Shown here: positions 1 to 9,583 of the stretch, piece by piece
Numbering within the stretch: the stretch's first letter is position 1
Layout of the letters: every line of letters begins with the position of its first letter
DNA from: Pseudomonas sp. A-RE-19
GTDB lineage: Bacteria > Pseudomonadota > Gammaproteobacteria > Pseudomonadales > Pseudomonadaceae
Reading direction: 5' to 3'
Assembly (NCBI RefSeq): GCF_019956555.1
Contig: NZ_JAHBDQ010000016.1
Span: forward strand, 1-64,000
DNA length: 64,000 nucleotides
Translations under genes and position numbers: made by a program
The notes under the pieces: generated by a model
Told to the model about the DNA's origin: nothing
Seen by the model: only the letters and a program-made list of their open reading frames with translations
Database searches by the model: none

Positions 1-157
1 CACGCGGGATGATCACTTCGTGGCTGAAACCCTGAACCATGACCTGGTCTTCGTGACCTTCCTGGTAGGTGTTGCCAACGGAGTCGGCGGTGAAGGCGCC
101 GGCAGTGATCAGGCCTTGTTTCTCGCCAGTAACGGACATGTACGCTGGTGTAGCCAT
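1..157 (-). CDS. hcp: Type VI secretion tube protein Hcp (5' part only)
   Basis: The reverse complement gives 52 residues beginning MATPAYMSVTGEKQGLITAG and reaching GFSHEVIIPR, the usual N-terminus of Hcp-family proteins (about 160-170 residues). The rest lies beyond the left edge. Hcp monomers form hexameric rings that stack into the inner tube of the type VI secretion system and are themselves exported. The start ATG (complement of 155-157) follows an AGGAG ribosome site 5 bases upstream. No other T6SS structural gene is visible, so this could be an orphan hcp or the edge of an hcp/vgrG island. Upstream lie a sigma-54-like promoter and three identical palindromes (listed separately), so expression probably depends on RpoN and an enhancer-binding protein. 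Confidence 0.9.
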   Translation of the reverse strand, partial: MATPAYMSVTGEKQGLITAGAFTADSVGNTYQEGHEDQVMVQGFSHEVIIPR

Positions 158-224
158 GGAGGTGCTCCTTGCTAAAAGTTAGGGTGCCCGGGAGGCGGTA
201 TCGCCCGGTGGGTGCCTGACTGTT

Positions 225-240
225 ATCAAGGTTCGTGCCA
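225..240 (-). promoter_or_regulatory. Sigma-54 (RpoN) type promoter for hcp
   Basis: On the minus strand the sequence reads TGGCACGAACCTTGAT. It matches the -24/-12 consensus TGGCAC-N5-TTGC at every conserved base of the -24 block and at TTG of the -12 block; the last consensus C is A. It lies about 70 bases upstream of the hcp start codon, with a predicted transcript start near 213. RpoN control of hcp genes is known in several Pseudomonas and Vibrio species. The assignment here is by motif only. Confidence 0.6.
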
Positions 241-325
241 GAAATGATTAAAGCTATATAAATCAGGTGTTTGAATGAATTTCTCCAACGTCGAAAGGAC
301 TTTCGGCAAGGATCACCTGAAAATG

Positions 326-447
326 TGCGCAAGAAGTTGCGCACCACTGCGCAACTTCTTGCGCACTTGGCTGGAGGGCTTGATAAACCTGGCGTCCAGC
401 ATTGCTGGAGGGCTTTTCACCGACGCGGTTGCGCAACTTCTTGCGCA
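326..447. promoter_or_regulatory. Three identical 18-bp palindromes, candidate enhancer-binding-protein sites
   Basis: TGCGCAA-N4-TTGCGCA occurs at 326-343, 348-365 and 430-447. The core is GAAG in the first copy and CTTC in the other two, so the first is the exact reverse complement of the others. Copies 1 and 2 are 22 bp centre to centre (two helical turns); copy 3 is 82 bp further. The nearest copy is about 90 bp upstream of the sigma-54-like promoter of hcp, a normal position for an upstream activating site. The sites also lie 110-230 bp upstream of the divergent gene at 559, which they could serve as well. A short direct repeat GCTGGAGGGCTT (370-381 and 404-415) sits between copies 2 and 3. 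The cognate regulator is not in the window. Confidence 0.6.
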
Positions 448-558
448 TCAAGGCCATGAGCCATCACGCCGATAATAAGCGCAACGAACATCGTTGCCCG
501 ATGGTCAAATCCAAGCGCTGAGATCACTGAATAACCCCTAAATCGACTGGAGAACGAC

Positions 559-1236
559 ATGAAAATCCTGATGGTTCTGACGTCCCACGATCAATTGGGT
601 AACACCGGTAAGAAAACCGGCTTCTGGCTCGAAGAATTCGCCGCCCCGTATTACGTCTTCAAGGACGCTGGCGCGCAGTTGACCCTGGCCTCGCCCAAGG
701 GTGGCCAGCCACCGCTGGACCCTAAAAGCGATGAGCCGGACGCGCAAACCGCAGCCACCGATCGCTTTCGCAAGGATTCCGCTGCCCAGTCCGCCTTGGC
801 ATCTACCGTAGAGCTGAGCACCGTGAAGGCCGAGGATTACGACGCGGTTTTCTACCCGGGCGGGCATGGCCCGATGTGGGATCTGGCTGAAGACACCTTT
901 TCAATTGCGCTGATCGGGGCGTTTTACAAGGCGGGCAAACCGGTTGCAGCGGTCTGTCATGCGCCGGGTGTGTTGCGCCACGTCAAGGGTGCGGACGGCC
1001 AGCCGTTGGTCAAAGGCAAGCGGGTGACGGGTTTCACCAATTCCGAAGAAGCCGCTGTGCAGTTGACGGACGTGGTGCCGTTTTTGGTGGAGGAGATGCT
1101 CAAGGCCAACGGTGGGATCTACTCCAAGGCCGATGACTGGGCGAGTTACGTGGTCGCGGATGGCCTGTTGCTGACCGGTCAGAACCCGGCCTCGTCGGAA
1201 GCGACCGCCAAGGTTTTATTGGCGAAGCTGCAATAA
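559..1236 (+). CDS. DJ-1/PfpI family protein (type 1 glutamine amidotransferase-like; Hsp31-type)
   Basis: A 225-residue DJ-1/PfpI superfamily protein of the Hsp31-like branch, whose members act as glutathione-independent glyoxalases or chaperones against carbonyl stress. The nucleophile elbow AVCHAPGVL carries Cys133 followed by His134. Glu25/Glu26 in GFWLEEFAAP is where the conserved acid of this family lies, and YPGGHGPMWDL (99-109) is the typical glycine-rich loop. It starts at ATG 559 with a GGAG site 8 bases upstream. It is monocistronic, divergent from hcp across 400 bp, and faces hglS with a repeat palindrome between them. The exact substrate is not evident; methylglyoxal-type detoxification is inferred from the family. 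Confidence 0.85.
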   Translation: MKILMVLTSHDQLGNTGKKTGFWLEEFAAPYYVFKDAGAQLTLASPKGGQPPLDPKSDEPDAQTAATDRFRKDSAAQSALASTVELSTVKAEDYDAVFYPGGHGPMWDLAEDTFSIALIGAFYKAGKPVAAVCHAPGVLRHVKGADGQPLVKGKRVTGFTNSEEAAVQLTDVVPFLVEEMLKANGGIYSKADDWASYVVADGLLLTGQNPASSEATAKVLLAKLQ

Positions 1237-1241
1237 GATCT

Positions 1242-1344
1242 AAAGATCGCAGCCTGCGGCAGCTCCTACCTCGACCGCGTGCAACCGCGATGCAGCGGGT
1301 GGAGCCTATCCCCGTAGGAGCTGGCGCAGCCTGTGATCTTTTTT
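1242..1344. repeat. REP-like inverted pair (GTAGGAGCTG type)
   Basis: The left arm ends ...GCGGCAGCTCCTAC and the right arm begins GTAGGAGCTGGCGCAGCCTG, with AAAGATC/GATCTTTT at the outer ends. It lies between the convergent 559 gene and hglS, where such hairpins often help end transcription from both sides. Confidence 0.75.
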
Positions 1345-1357
1345 GCAGCCATAACGC

Positions 1358-2749
1358 TTATTCGGAAACGCTCAAACCCAGTGCTGCAAAACACTCATCA
1401 ATCGACCGCCGCTGCGTCTCGGCATACAACCCCAACTCATCTATCGTTGAACGCCCCAAGGCCTTTTCGAACGCCTGTTGATTCGAATGCACGCCATAGT
1501 GGGTTTGCGCCGCATCCCCCAGGTTCGACTGAAAAATCCCCGCCGCACTGACCGGTAAAAAGTCTTCGTACACTAGCGGTTCAACCCGCACATAGCCGTC
1601 ACGGAGTAAATCCTCGAGCGACTCGCCTTTTAGCTCATCAGTGGCCAGGCCTTTTTCCGTCACGAAGTAGCAAAAGTACGCCAGTTCCTGTTGGCGCATG
1701 TCCTCGACGGTGTCAGGGAATTCGCCGAAGTGCTGCGTCATCAAGGCGTTGTAGCGTGCGGCGTTGGCTTCGTTGGGGAAGTCCTTGAGTTCATCCCGGG
1801 CAGCGTTGAGCAGGCGGTCGTAAAGCGCCCGGCCTTTGGGGGTGAGCGCTGCGCCGCGTTGCTCGATTTCACCGAAACGGGCGCTATGGCTGCCTCGGGT
1901 CTGGGCTTGATCGGTGAAGGTGATGGGCTCGTCCAGCGCCTTGAAGCTGGTTTGACGCAGCAGGATCGGGCATTGGCGGCGGGGCGGGCCTTCGATCACC
2001 GCTTTGGGGGTGATGCCATGGACGGGCATTTGCGCTTGCACGATGTCGATGTCCAGGGTGCGCGGCGTCAGATGGTTAATGTGTGGGCCTTTGAACGCCA
2101 CCACGTCGGCGATCAATCGATGCTGGGCGCTCAGTTGTTGGTATTGCGCGGCGGTGACGGTAGCGCTGTGGTGCCAGCGGAAGGTTTCCAGGGCCTGTAC
2201 GACGAAATCCTGCGCCTCGTATTCAGTCAGTCCGCCCTGGGTTTCAGCGCGTTCAATGAGGGCCAGCGCCGCCGGGGTGAAGATCGAGCGTTGGTCCAGC
2301 ACCGACTGGGCAAAGGCCCGCAGTTCGGCGTCTTCGATCAGCTCCAGGCGCAGCAGCGAGGTGAACACCCGGAACGGGCTGACCTGCAACGCCGCCTCAT
2401 GCACGGCGCGGAACGCGGTGGAATGCACCGGCACGCCGGCCGGGGTCAGGTCGTAATAGCCCACCGGTTGCATGCCCATCACCGCGAACAGGCGGGCGAG
2501 GGTCGCCAGTTCGGCGGCGGTGCCGACGCGGATTGCGCCGTGCCGCTCCAGGTCCAGACGCTGGATTTCACCGGTACTGCGCAGCTGTCGGGCGATTTGC
2601 GGATCGCTGTCCAGCACGTGGCGGTTGGTCTGTTCCACCAGCTCCATCAGCGCGCCGTACAGCGGCACTTCTTCACGGTACATGTCGGACATCGCTTTGG
2701 AGAAGCGTTGGCGGATCAGGTCAGGGCTGACGAAGTTCGGATGGCTCAT
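1358..2749 (-). CDS. hglS: 2-oxoadipate dioxygenase/decarboxylase (HglS, DUF1338/YdcJ family)
   Basis: A 463-residue protein matching the DUF1338 family. Its Pseudomonas putida member HglS is a non-heme Fe(II) enzyme converting 2-oxoadipate to D-2-hydroxyglutarate in the D-lysine branch of lysine catabolism. The fold is vicinal-oxygen-chelate-like. The start was placed at MSHPNFVSP (ATG complement of 2747-2749) because the upstream extension has no family character and AGGAA lies 8 bases before this ATG; length then agrees with HglS of about 464. It is followed downstream by a convergent gene and preceded by the glc operon, 130 bp away, so it may have its own promoter. A single arm of the GTAGGAGCTG-type repeat lies just upstream (about 2797-2815). 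Confidence 0.88.
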   Translation of the reverse strand: MSHPNFVSPDLIRQRFSKAMSDMYREEVPLYGALMELVEQTNRHVLDSDPQIARQLRSTGEIQRLDLERHGAIRVGTAAELATLARLFAVMGMQPVGYYDLTPAGVPVHSTAFRAVHEAALQVSPFRVFTSLLRLELIEDAELRAFAQSVLDQRSIFTPAALALIERAETQGGLTEYEAQDFVVQALETFRWHHSATVTAAQYQQLSAQHRLIADVVAFKGPHINHLTPRTLDIDIVQAQMPVHGITPKAVIEGPPRRQCPILLRQTSFKALDEPITFTDQAQTRGSHSARFGEIEQRGAALTPKGRALYDRLLNAARDELKDFPNEANAARYNALMTQHFGEFPDTVEDMRQQELAYFCYFVTEKGLATDELKGESLEDLLRDGYVRVEPLVYEDFLPVSAAGIFQSNLGDAAQTHYGVHSNQQAFEKALGRSTIDELGLYAETQRRSIDECFAALGLSVSE

Positions 2750-2878
2750 GAAAGAAGTTCCTGGCGCAGTGACGTAACGGATGCCGGAAAAGATCGCAGC
2801 CTTCGGCGGCGCCGACAAACGAAGTTTCTGACGAACTTCATTCTGCCAAGGACTGTTCTTGTCATTCGGGCTGTTCGG

Positions 2879-4096
2879 TCAACGCAGCACTTGGTCCACC
2901 AGTTCGATCCAGTGCCTGACTGGCGTTCGTTCTGCGCTGTTGAGGTGGCTCTGGCAGCCGATGTTGGCGGTGGCGATGACCTCGGGGTGGCCGCTTTCCA
3001 GGGCGTTGAGTTTGTTGTCGCGCAGTTGCCGGGCCAGTTCCGGTTGAGTGATCGAATAGGTGCCGGCCGAGCCGCAACACAAATGACTGTCGGGCACCGT
3101 CGTGAGATTGAAGCCCAACCGCGTCAGCACGGCTTCTACTGCGCCGCCGAGTTTCTGCGCGTGCTGCAACGTGCAGGGGCAGTGGAAGGCGATCCGCCGG
3201 TCGGTGGCGGCGCAAACCCGTTCCAAAGGTTCATCGGCCAACACTTGCACCAGGTCCAGGGCCAGTTCGCTGACCCGCTGGGCTTTGGCCGCATAGACCG
3301 GATCACGCTCCAGCAGATGCCCGTAATCCTTGATGAATGCGCCGCAGCCGCTGGCGGTTTGCACAATGGCTTCGGCGCCGTTTTCCAGGTGCGGCCACCA
3401 GGCGTCGATGTTGCGTCGGGCGCGGTCCAGCCCCATGGTCTGGGCATCGAGGTGATAGTCCAGCGCGCCACAGCAGCCGGCTTCCGGCGCCGAAATCACG
3501 CTGATCCCCAACCGATCGAGCACCCGCGCGGTCGCGGCATTGGTGTTGGGTGAGAGGCCGGGCTGCACGCAGCCTTCGAGCATCAGCACCCGGCGAGCAT
3601 GCCGAGGAGCAGGGCGCTCGCCCGTGGCGGGGAGGTCATGGGGCAACTTCGCCCCAATGCCCTGTGGCAGCAACGGCCGAAAGGTTGCGCCGATCTGCAA
3701 CAGGGTCTTGAACAGGTTCGGGTTCGGCGCCAGTGCCCGCAGCCCCTGACGCAACAGCCGTTGACCGGCCGGGCGCGGCACCGCTTGATCGATCACGGCC
3801 CGGCCAATGTCCAGCAGGTTGTGATAATCCACCCCGGACGGGCAGGTGGTTTCGCAGTTGCGGCAGGTCAGGCAGCGATCCAGGTGCAACTGGGCTTTGG
3901 CCGTGGCGGGGGCGCCTTCGAGCACTTGCTTGATCAGGTAGATGCGCCCGCGCGGCCCGTCCAGTTCGTCGCCCAGCAATTGGTAAGTCGGGCACGTGGC
4001 GTTGCAGAACCCGCAATGCACGCAGGTGCGCAGAATCTTGTCCGCTTCTTCGGCGCGGGGCAGTCGTTTGGACTGTTCACTGAGGTTGGTTTGCAT
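2879..4096 (-). CDS. glcF: Glycolate oxidase iron-sulfur subunit GlcF
   Basis: A 405-residue electron-transfer subunit of the membrane-associated glycolate oxidase GlcDEF, which oxidises glycolate to glyoxylate. Two CxxCxxC-x3-CP 4Fe-4S motifs are visible near the N-terminus: CVHCGFCNATCP (about 26-37) and CLTCRNCETTCP (about 75-86). Two CCG-type cysteine-rich motifs follow: GCCGALDYH and CCGSAGTYS. It is the last gene of glcD-glcE-glcF on the minus strand, 12 bases after glcE. Length is normal for GlcF (about 405-410). Confidence 0.95.
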   Translation of the reverse strand: MQTNLSEQSKRLPRAEEADKILRTCVHCGFCNATCPTYQLLGDELDGPRGRIYLIKQVLEGAPATAKAQLHLDRCLTCRNCETTCPSGVDYHNLLDIGRAVIDQAVPRPAGQRLLRQGLRALAPNPNLFKTLLQIGATFRPLLPQGIGAKLPHDLPATGERPAPRHARRVLMLEGCVQPGLSPNTNAATARVLDRLGISVISAPEAGCCGALDYHLDAQTMGLDRARRNIDAWWPHLENGAEAIVQTASGCGAFIKDYGHLLERDPVYAAKAQRVSELALDLVQVLADEPLERVCAATDRRIAFHCPCTLQHAQKLGGAVEAVLTRLGFNLTTVPDSHLCCGSAGTYSITQPELARQLRDNKLNALESGHPEVIATANIGCQSHLNSAERTPVRHWIELVDQVLR

Positions 4097-4108
4097 TGAG
4101 AACGCCCC

Positions 4109-5157
4109 CTAAAACTCCGCGTACATCCGCCCAGGATTGAACAGCGCTTGTGGGTCCAGTTGCGCCTTGAGTTGCCGGTGATAGCGCAGCAGTGCCGGGG
4201 CCAGGGGCTGGAATGGCGTTTCGCTGACGCCATGGCTGAAACAGGTGGCGTGGCCACCGAGTTCATGGGCCAGCGACTGAATGTTGTCGGCAGCGGATTT
4301 CAACCAGCGTTGCGCGCCGCCCCAGTCGATCAATTGCTCGCCGGGCAAGTCCAGAGGCCCGAGGTTGTTGGGCAATGACAAGCGCCACAACGCCAAGCCC
4401 TCATTGAAAAAGTCTAGTCGTTGTTCGTTCAGGTCGGCCCAATAACCGGAATCCATCGGTTCGCCGCCGAGCCGTTGATGGGCGGCCGCCACCGAACCTT
4501 CGCCGCCTTCGAGTCGCAGATACAGACGTTGGCCGTCGTGGCTGGCGGCGCTGATGGGCAGCGGTTGCTGGCCCCATTGCGCCAGATGTTCCAAGGCGCG
4601 GGCACAGTCGATGTCCAGGCTGATGCTCAAGCATTGCCGGGGTTTGGGCAGCACCTTGAGCGAGACTTCGGTCAGCACCCCGAGGCAGCCGTAACTGCCC
4701 ACCATCAGGCGCGAGAGGTCGTAACCGGCGACGTTTTTCATCACTTCGCCGCCGAAGCGCAGGTGGGTGCCGAGGCCGCTGATCACCCGCGTACCGAGGA
4801 CAAAATCGCGCACTGAGCCGGACCACGGCCGCCGTGGCCCGGACAGTCCCGCCGCGATCATCCCGCCGACGGTGGCGCCCTCGCCGAACGACGGTGGCTC
4901 GCAGGGCAGCATTTGTCCGGCTGCGTCCAGTGCGGCAAACAATTCGCTCAGCGGCGTGCCGGCGCGAACGCTGATCACCAGCTCCGTCGGGTCGTAGCTG
5001 ACGATGCCGCGATGGGCGCGGGTGTCGAGTATTTCTCCAGCCACTTCACGGCCGAGAAACACCTTGGTATTTCCCCCCTGAATGCGCAGCGGCGTGGCGT
5101 TCTCCCGCGCCTGCCTGACCTGTTCGAGCAGGGCTTCACTGGCATCGAAGTCGGGCA

Positions 5158-5158
<1 letters not shown>
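4109..5158 (-). CDS. glcE: Glycolate oxidase FAD-binding subunit GlcE
   Basis: A 349-residue flavoprotein subunit of glycolate oxidase with the PCMH-type FAD-binding domain (RIQGGNTKVFLG near the start; GATVGGMIAAGLSGPRR; EVMKNVAGYDLSRLMVGSYG). It works with GlcD, a paralogue, and GlcF. Its ATG overlaps the glcD stop codon by one base (TGATG), so translation is probably coupled. Length is typical. Confidence 0.95.
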
Positions 5159-6660
<1,502 letters not shown>

Positions 6661-6702
6661 TCACCACCACACGCCAATCCCTGCGGCGAGGGGCTCGCTT
6701 GT

Positions 6703-6785
6703 GTAGGAGCTGCCGCAGGCTGCGATCTTTTGATCTTGCCTTTACAAGCGAAAGTCAAAAGATCGCAGCCTGCGGCAGCTCCTAC
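6703..6785. repeat. REP-like inverted pair (GTAGGAGCTG type)
   Basis: A near-perfect pair. GTAGGAGCTGCCGCAGGCTG continues to GCGATCTTTTGATC on the left, with the exact mirror on the right around a short centre. It lies between glcD and the hydrolase gene at 6818, both on the minus strand. Confidence 0.85.
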
Positions 6786-6817
6786 AGAAGGGAACCCCTG
6801 TGCCACAGGGGATATCA

Positions 6818-7744
6818 TCAGTTTTTTCTTCCCAGAAACTCCCGGTACAGCCGCGCCGTGTTGGTCGGTTGCTCAACCATCGGCATATGACCGACGCCGT
6901 CCCAGATCTCCACCCGCAGATCGACGATGCCCTTGCTCCAGATCGGCACGCTGCTGACATCGATCAAGCGGTCTTTACGTCCCCAGAGAAGCAGCGCCGG
7001 GCATTTGATGTCGGGCAGTTTTGGCTCCATCGGCGGGCTGGCGTGGAAGTCCCTGAAGATTTCTTCCAGTTCATCGCGCTGCTGTTCATAGCGCTGGGCG
7101 ACAGCGTCCAGCACGATCCCGGGCACCCAGGGTGGAGAGGCCATGGTCATGGCGTAAAAATGCTCGAACTCTTCACGGGAATGAATCAAAAACGGGTTAT
7201 GCCCGCGAGCCAGGTGCCGCTCCATGTCGCTGGGCTCCGGTGCGGTGACACCGGCCGGGTCGAGCAGCGCCAGCGAGACAATGCGCTCGGGGTAAGTGGC
7301 CGCCAGCCACGCCGCGATGTAACCGCCCATGGAGTTGCCGATCACATGCACCTTCTCGACCCCACAGACATCGAGCAACTGGATCAGCCGTTTGGCCTGA
7401 ACCGGAATGTCATAGCCACCGCCGGCCTTGAAGCCCGTTTCACCATGGCCGGCGAGGTCGGGGATGATCACCCGGTAATCGTCGACAAAATGCCGGGCAA
7501 AGCGCAGCCAGATGTTCTTGTCGGCGCTGTAGCCGTGCAGCATCAGCACACTGCTGGAAGCTTCGTAAGGCCCGCCTTGCCAGGTGGAGACGGTCATTTC
7601 GGTGATCGGCACGACAATCTTGTGCAACCGATACAGCCGCGCTTCCAGCGCCATGCTCAAGTCATAGAGGCAGTAACCGATGGCCGGGTAGCTCAACCAG
7701 CTCCAGGCCACGAAGACAGCGATAGTGACGACCAACAGAAGCAT
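6818..7744 (-). CDS. Membrane-anchored alpha/beta hydrolase, PlaF-like phospholipase/lysophospholipase
   Basis: A 308-residue alpha/beta hydrolase. The N-terminal stretch MLLLVVTIAVFVAWSWLSYP is a transmembrane anchor, followed by a short juxtamembrane helix. The oxyanion/HG region is MLHGYS (68-73). The nucleophile elbow GNSMGG holds Ser138, and the acid and base are Asp258 (GRKDRL) and His286 (VGHMP). As far as I recall, these match in numbering almost exactly the triad of PlaF (PA2949), the inner-membrane phospholipase A that remodels membrane lipids in P. aeruginosa. Gene order around PA2949 is not reproduced. The general fold is certain; the PlaF assignment is by anchor, length and triad spacing. 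Confidence 0.8.
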   Translation of the reverse strand: MLLLVVTIAVFVAWSWLSYPAIGYCLYDLSMALEARLYRLHKIVVPITEMTVSTWQGGPYEASSSVLMLHGYSADKNIWLRFARHFVDDYRVIIPDLAGHGETGFKAGGGYDIPVQAKRLIQLLDVCGVEKVHVIGNSMGGYIAAWLAATYPERIVSLALLDPAGVTAPEPSDMERHLARGHNPFLIHSREEFEHFYAMTMASPPWVPGIVLDAVAQRYEQQRDELEEIFRDFHASPPMEPKLPDIKCPALLLWGRKDRLIDVSSVPIWSKGIVDLRVEIWDGVGHMPMVEQPTNTARLYREFLGRKN

Positions 7745-7765
7745 CAGGCTATTCCTTTGCAGTGA

Positions 7766-8101
7766 TCAGGACAGAATGTGGCCGGCGGATTTGAGCGCCC
7801 GGGTCAATCGCTGACAAGTGAAGCTGAAGCCCGCAAACATGGCGATTACATGACCGCTCTTGCTCTTGTACTCACTGTGGCGGTCGCCGGATTTCCACAC
7901 GGTGCGTTCCCTCTCGTGGTGGATCATTTCAGTGTAGGTACGTTCTGCGTCGGGGCACGCTTCGATGCTGCTCAAGCCGTGTTTTTTCAAGGCGCGGATG
8001 CCGTCGAGGATGTCATTCATCCGGGATTCGATGATGAACAGCGCTGAGGTATGGCCGATACCTGGGTTGGGGCCTGTGATCAACACCTGAAAGGTCTGCA
8101 T
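7766..8101 (-). pseudogene. C-terminal remnant of a flavin-containing (Baeyer-Villiger type) monooxygenase
   Basis: 111 residues. GPNPGIGHTSALFIIESRMNDI resembles the GPNTGLGHTS-x-FMIE block near the C-terminus of Baeyer-Villiger and related flavin monooxygenases, and ERTVWKSG fits the TVW-x-SGG segment. After that the family pattern (SWY, WPG-x-T) is degraded to SEYKSKSG and FAGFSFTCQ. The roughly 380 residues carrying the two Rossmann domains and the BVMO fingerprint are absent, so it cannot be an active monooxygenase. A good ribosome site (AAGGAGGCCC) precedes the ATG, so the fragment may still be translated. It lies 21 bases upstream of the PlaF-like gene on the same strand. Confidence 0.6.
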
Positions 8102-8292
8102 GGGCCTCCTTTTTTATCGTTGTTTTTCGATCCCTCCCTTCATGTATAGACAAACATTGGGCACTCGCCTCATGGCGATGCCATGCTATTCAGACTGCCA
8201 GCCGGTGATGGCTATTTGACGTTACCCTGATAGACTCCAAGCATACTTTCACCCCATGTGTTGTCAGGCTCCGTTGTAGTACAGAGGCCTCT

Positions 8293-9366
8293 ATGGAAAA
8301 AAAGGGAGGAAAGGGACTTTCATTGGCCAGGAGGCTTTATGTGTCGCGAATCCTCGGTCTGGCCCTTGGATTATTGTGCGTCGGTGCAGGGATGTATCCA
8401 CTCAATCCGGCGCCCTGGGTCTGGGGATTGATGCTGCTCAATGGCGTCATCTGGCCGCACGTGGCCTATCAATGGGCGCGCCGGGCCAAGGTTCCTTTCC
8501 ACGCTGAACACCGCAACATCCTGACGGACGCGTTTCTCGGCGGTTTCTGGGTGGCCGCCATGCAATTCAATCCGCTGCCCAGCGCGGCAACCCTGTCCAT
8601 GATGGCGATGAACAATGTGGCCATCGGCGGCTTGCGTTTTCTGTTAGTGGGCACCGTCGCGCAAATACTCGGGATGGGCGTTGGACTGCTGGTGTTCATG
8701 CCGGCTTTTGTCCCGCAAACCAGTCCGATGCAGCTGTATGCCTGTTTGCCTTTGCTGTCGATTTATCCGATGGCGCTGGGCTGGATCTGCTTCCGTCAGG
8801 CCTATACCCTCGGCCAACACAAACGCGAGTTGTTGGCCCTGAGTCGCACCGACAGCCTGACTGGCCTGCTGAACCATGGCGCGTGGAAAGATCAGCTGGA
8901 AATCGAGTTTCAACGTTGCCAACGCCAGCAGCAGGGCGGGGCAATTGCGCTGATCGACATCGACCATTTCAAAACCATCAATGACACTTATGGCCACGTC
9001 GCCGGGGATATCGTCCTGCGTCAGCTGAGCAAAATGCTCAAGCAGAACCTGCGTGCAGCCGATGTCGCCGGGCGCTACGGCGGCGACGAATTTTGCGTGC
9101 TGCTACCGGACCTGCCACTGGACCGCGCCGCCGTGGCGATGGATGCGCTGCGTGATCGGTTCGCCACGTTGGGTTACGAGCAGAACCCGGCGCTGAAAGT
9201 CAGTTTGAGCATTGGCCTGGCGGCCTTCAACCCGGCCCATAACGACGCGACCCTGTGGCTCAACGACGCCGACCAGGCGCTCTACGAAGCCAAGACCACC
9301 GGCCGCAACCGTGTCATCTGTCACAGCGACGGCAAACCGCATAAAGCGTTGCTCAATTCGGTCTGA
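8293..9366 (+). CDS. Diguanylate cyclase, MASE2-GGDEF (AdrA/DgcC-like)
   Basis: A 357-residue membrane protein. Residues about 10-170 form several hydrophobic segments typical of the MASE2 sensor domain seen in AdrA. They are followed by a GGDEF domain starting at SRTDSLTGLLNHGAW (about 194). The active-site motif is RYGGDEF (261-267) and the allosteric inhibitory site RAAD lies ten residues before it, so both c-di-GMP synthesis and product inhibition look intact. No EAL domain is present. It is monocistronic and followed by a paired repeat. The role is probably surface/biofilm signalling; the sensed input is unknown. Confidence 0.92.
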   Translation: MEKKGGKGLSLARRLYVSRILGLALGLLCVGAGMYPLNPAPWVWGLMLLNGVIWPHVAYQWARRAKVPFHAEHRNILTDAFLGGFWVAAMQFNPLPSAATLSMMAMNNVAIGGLRFLLVGTVAQILGMGVGLLVFMPAFVPQTSPMQLYACLPLLSIYPMALGWICFRQAYTLGQHKRELLALSRTDSLTGLLNHGAWKDQLEIEFQRCQRQQQGGAIALIDIDHFKTINDTYGHVAGDIVLRQLSKMLKQNLRAADVAGRYGGDEFCVLLPDLPLDRAAVAMDALRDRFATLGYEQNPALKVSLSIGLAAFNPAHNDATLWLNDADQALYEAKTTGRNRVICHSDGKPHKALLNSV

Positions 9367-9387
9367 CCGATCACCCCCAAATCCCTT

Positions 9388-9475
9388 GTGGGAGCGGGCT
9401 TGCTCGCGAAGACGGAGTGTCAGGCGACATCATCGTTGCCTGATACACCGCTTTCGCGAGCAAGCCCGCTCCCAC
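9388..9475. repeat. REP-like inverted pair (GTGGGAGCGGGCTTGCTCGC type)
   Basis: The left arm GTGGGAGCGGGCTTGCTCGC and its mirror GCGAGCAAGCCCGCTCCCAC are about 45 bases apart, between the diguanylate cyclase gene and the carboxypeptidase gene. Confidence 0.9.
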
Positions 9476-9583
9476 AGGGGATGCAGGGTCATTCAGGTTT
9501 GTGTGTGTCGCATCCGGTGTAGAGCCTTGCGTCGTAGTCAGGTAGGGTATTTTTGACCCTCGACACGAAACAAGGATCGATTC

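Noticed and set aside
1691..3553. 620-residue plus-strand ORF opposite hglS and glcF
   Set aside because: It is antisense to two clear family members, rich in Gly, Arg and Gln as expected of a shadow frame in GC-rich DNA, and has no family pattern.
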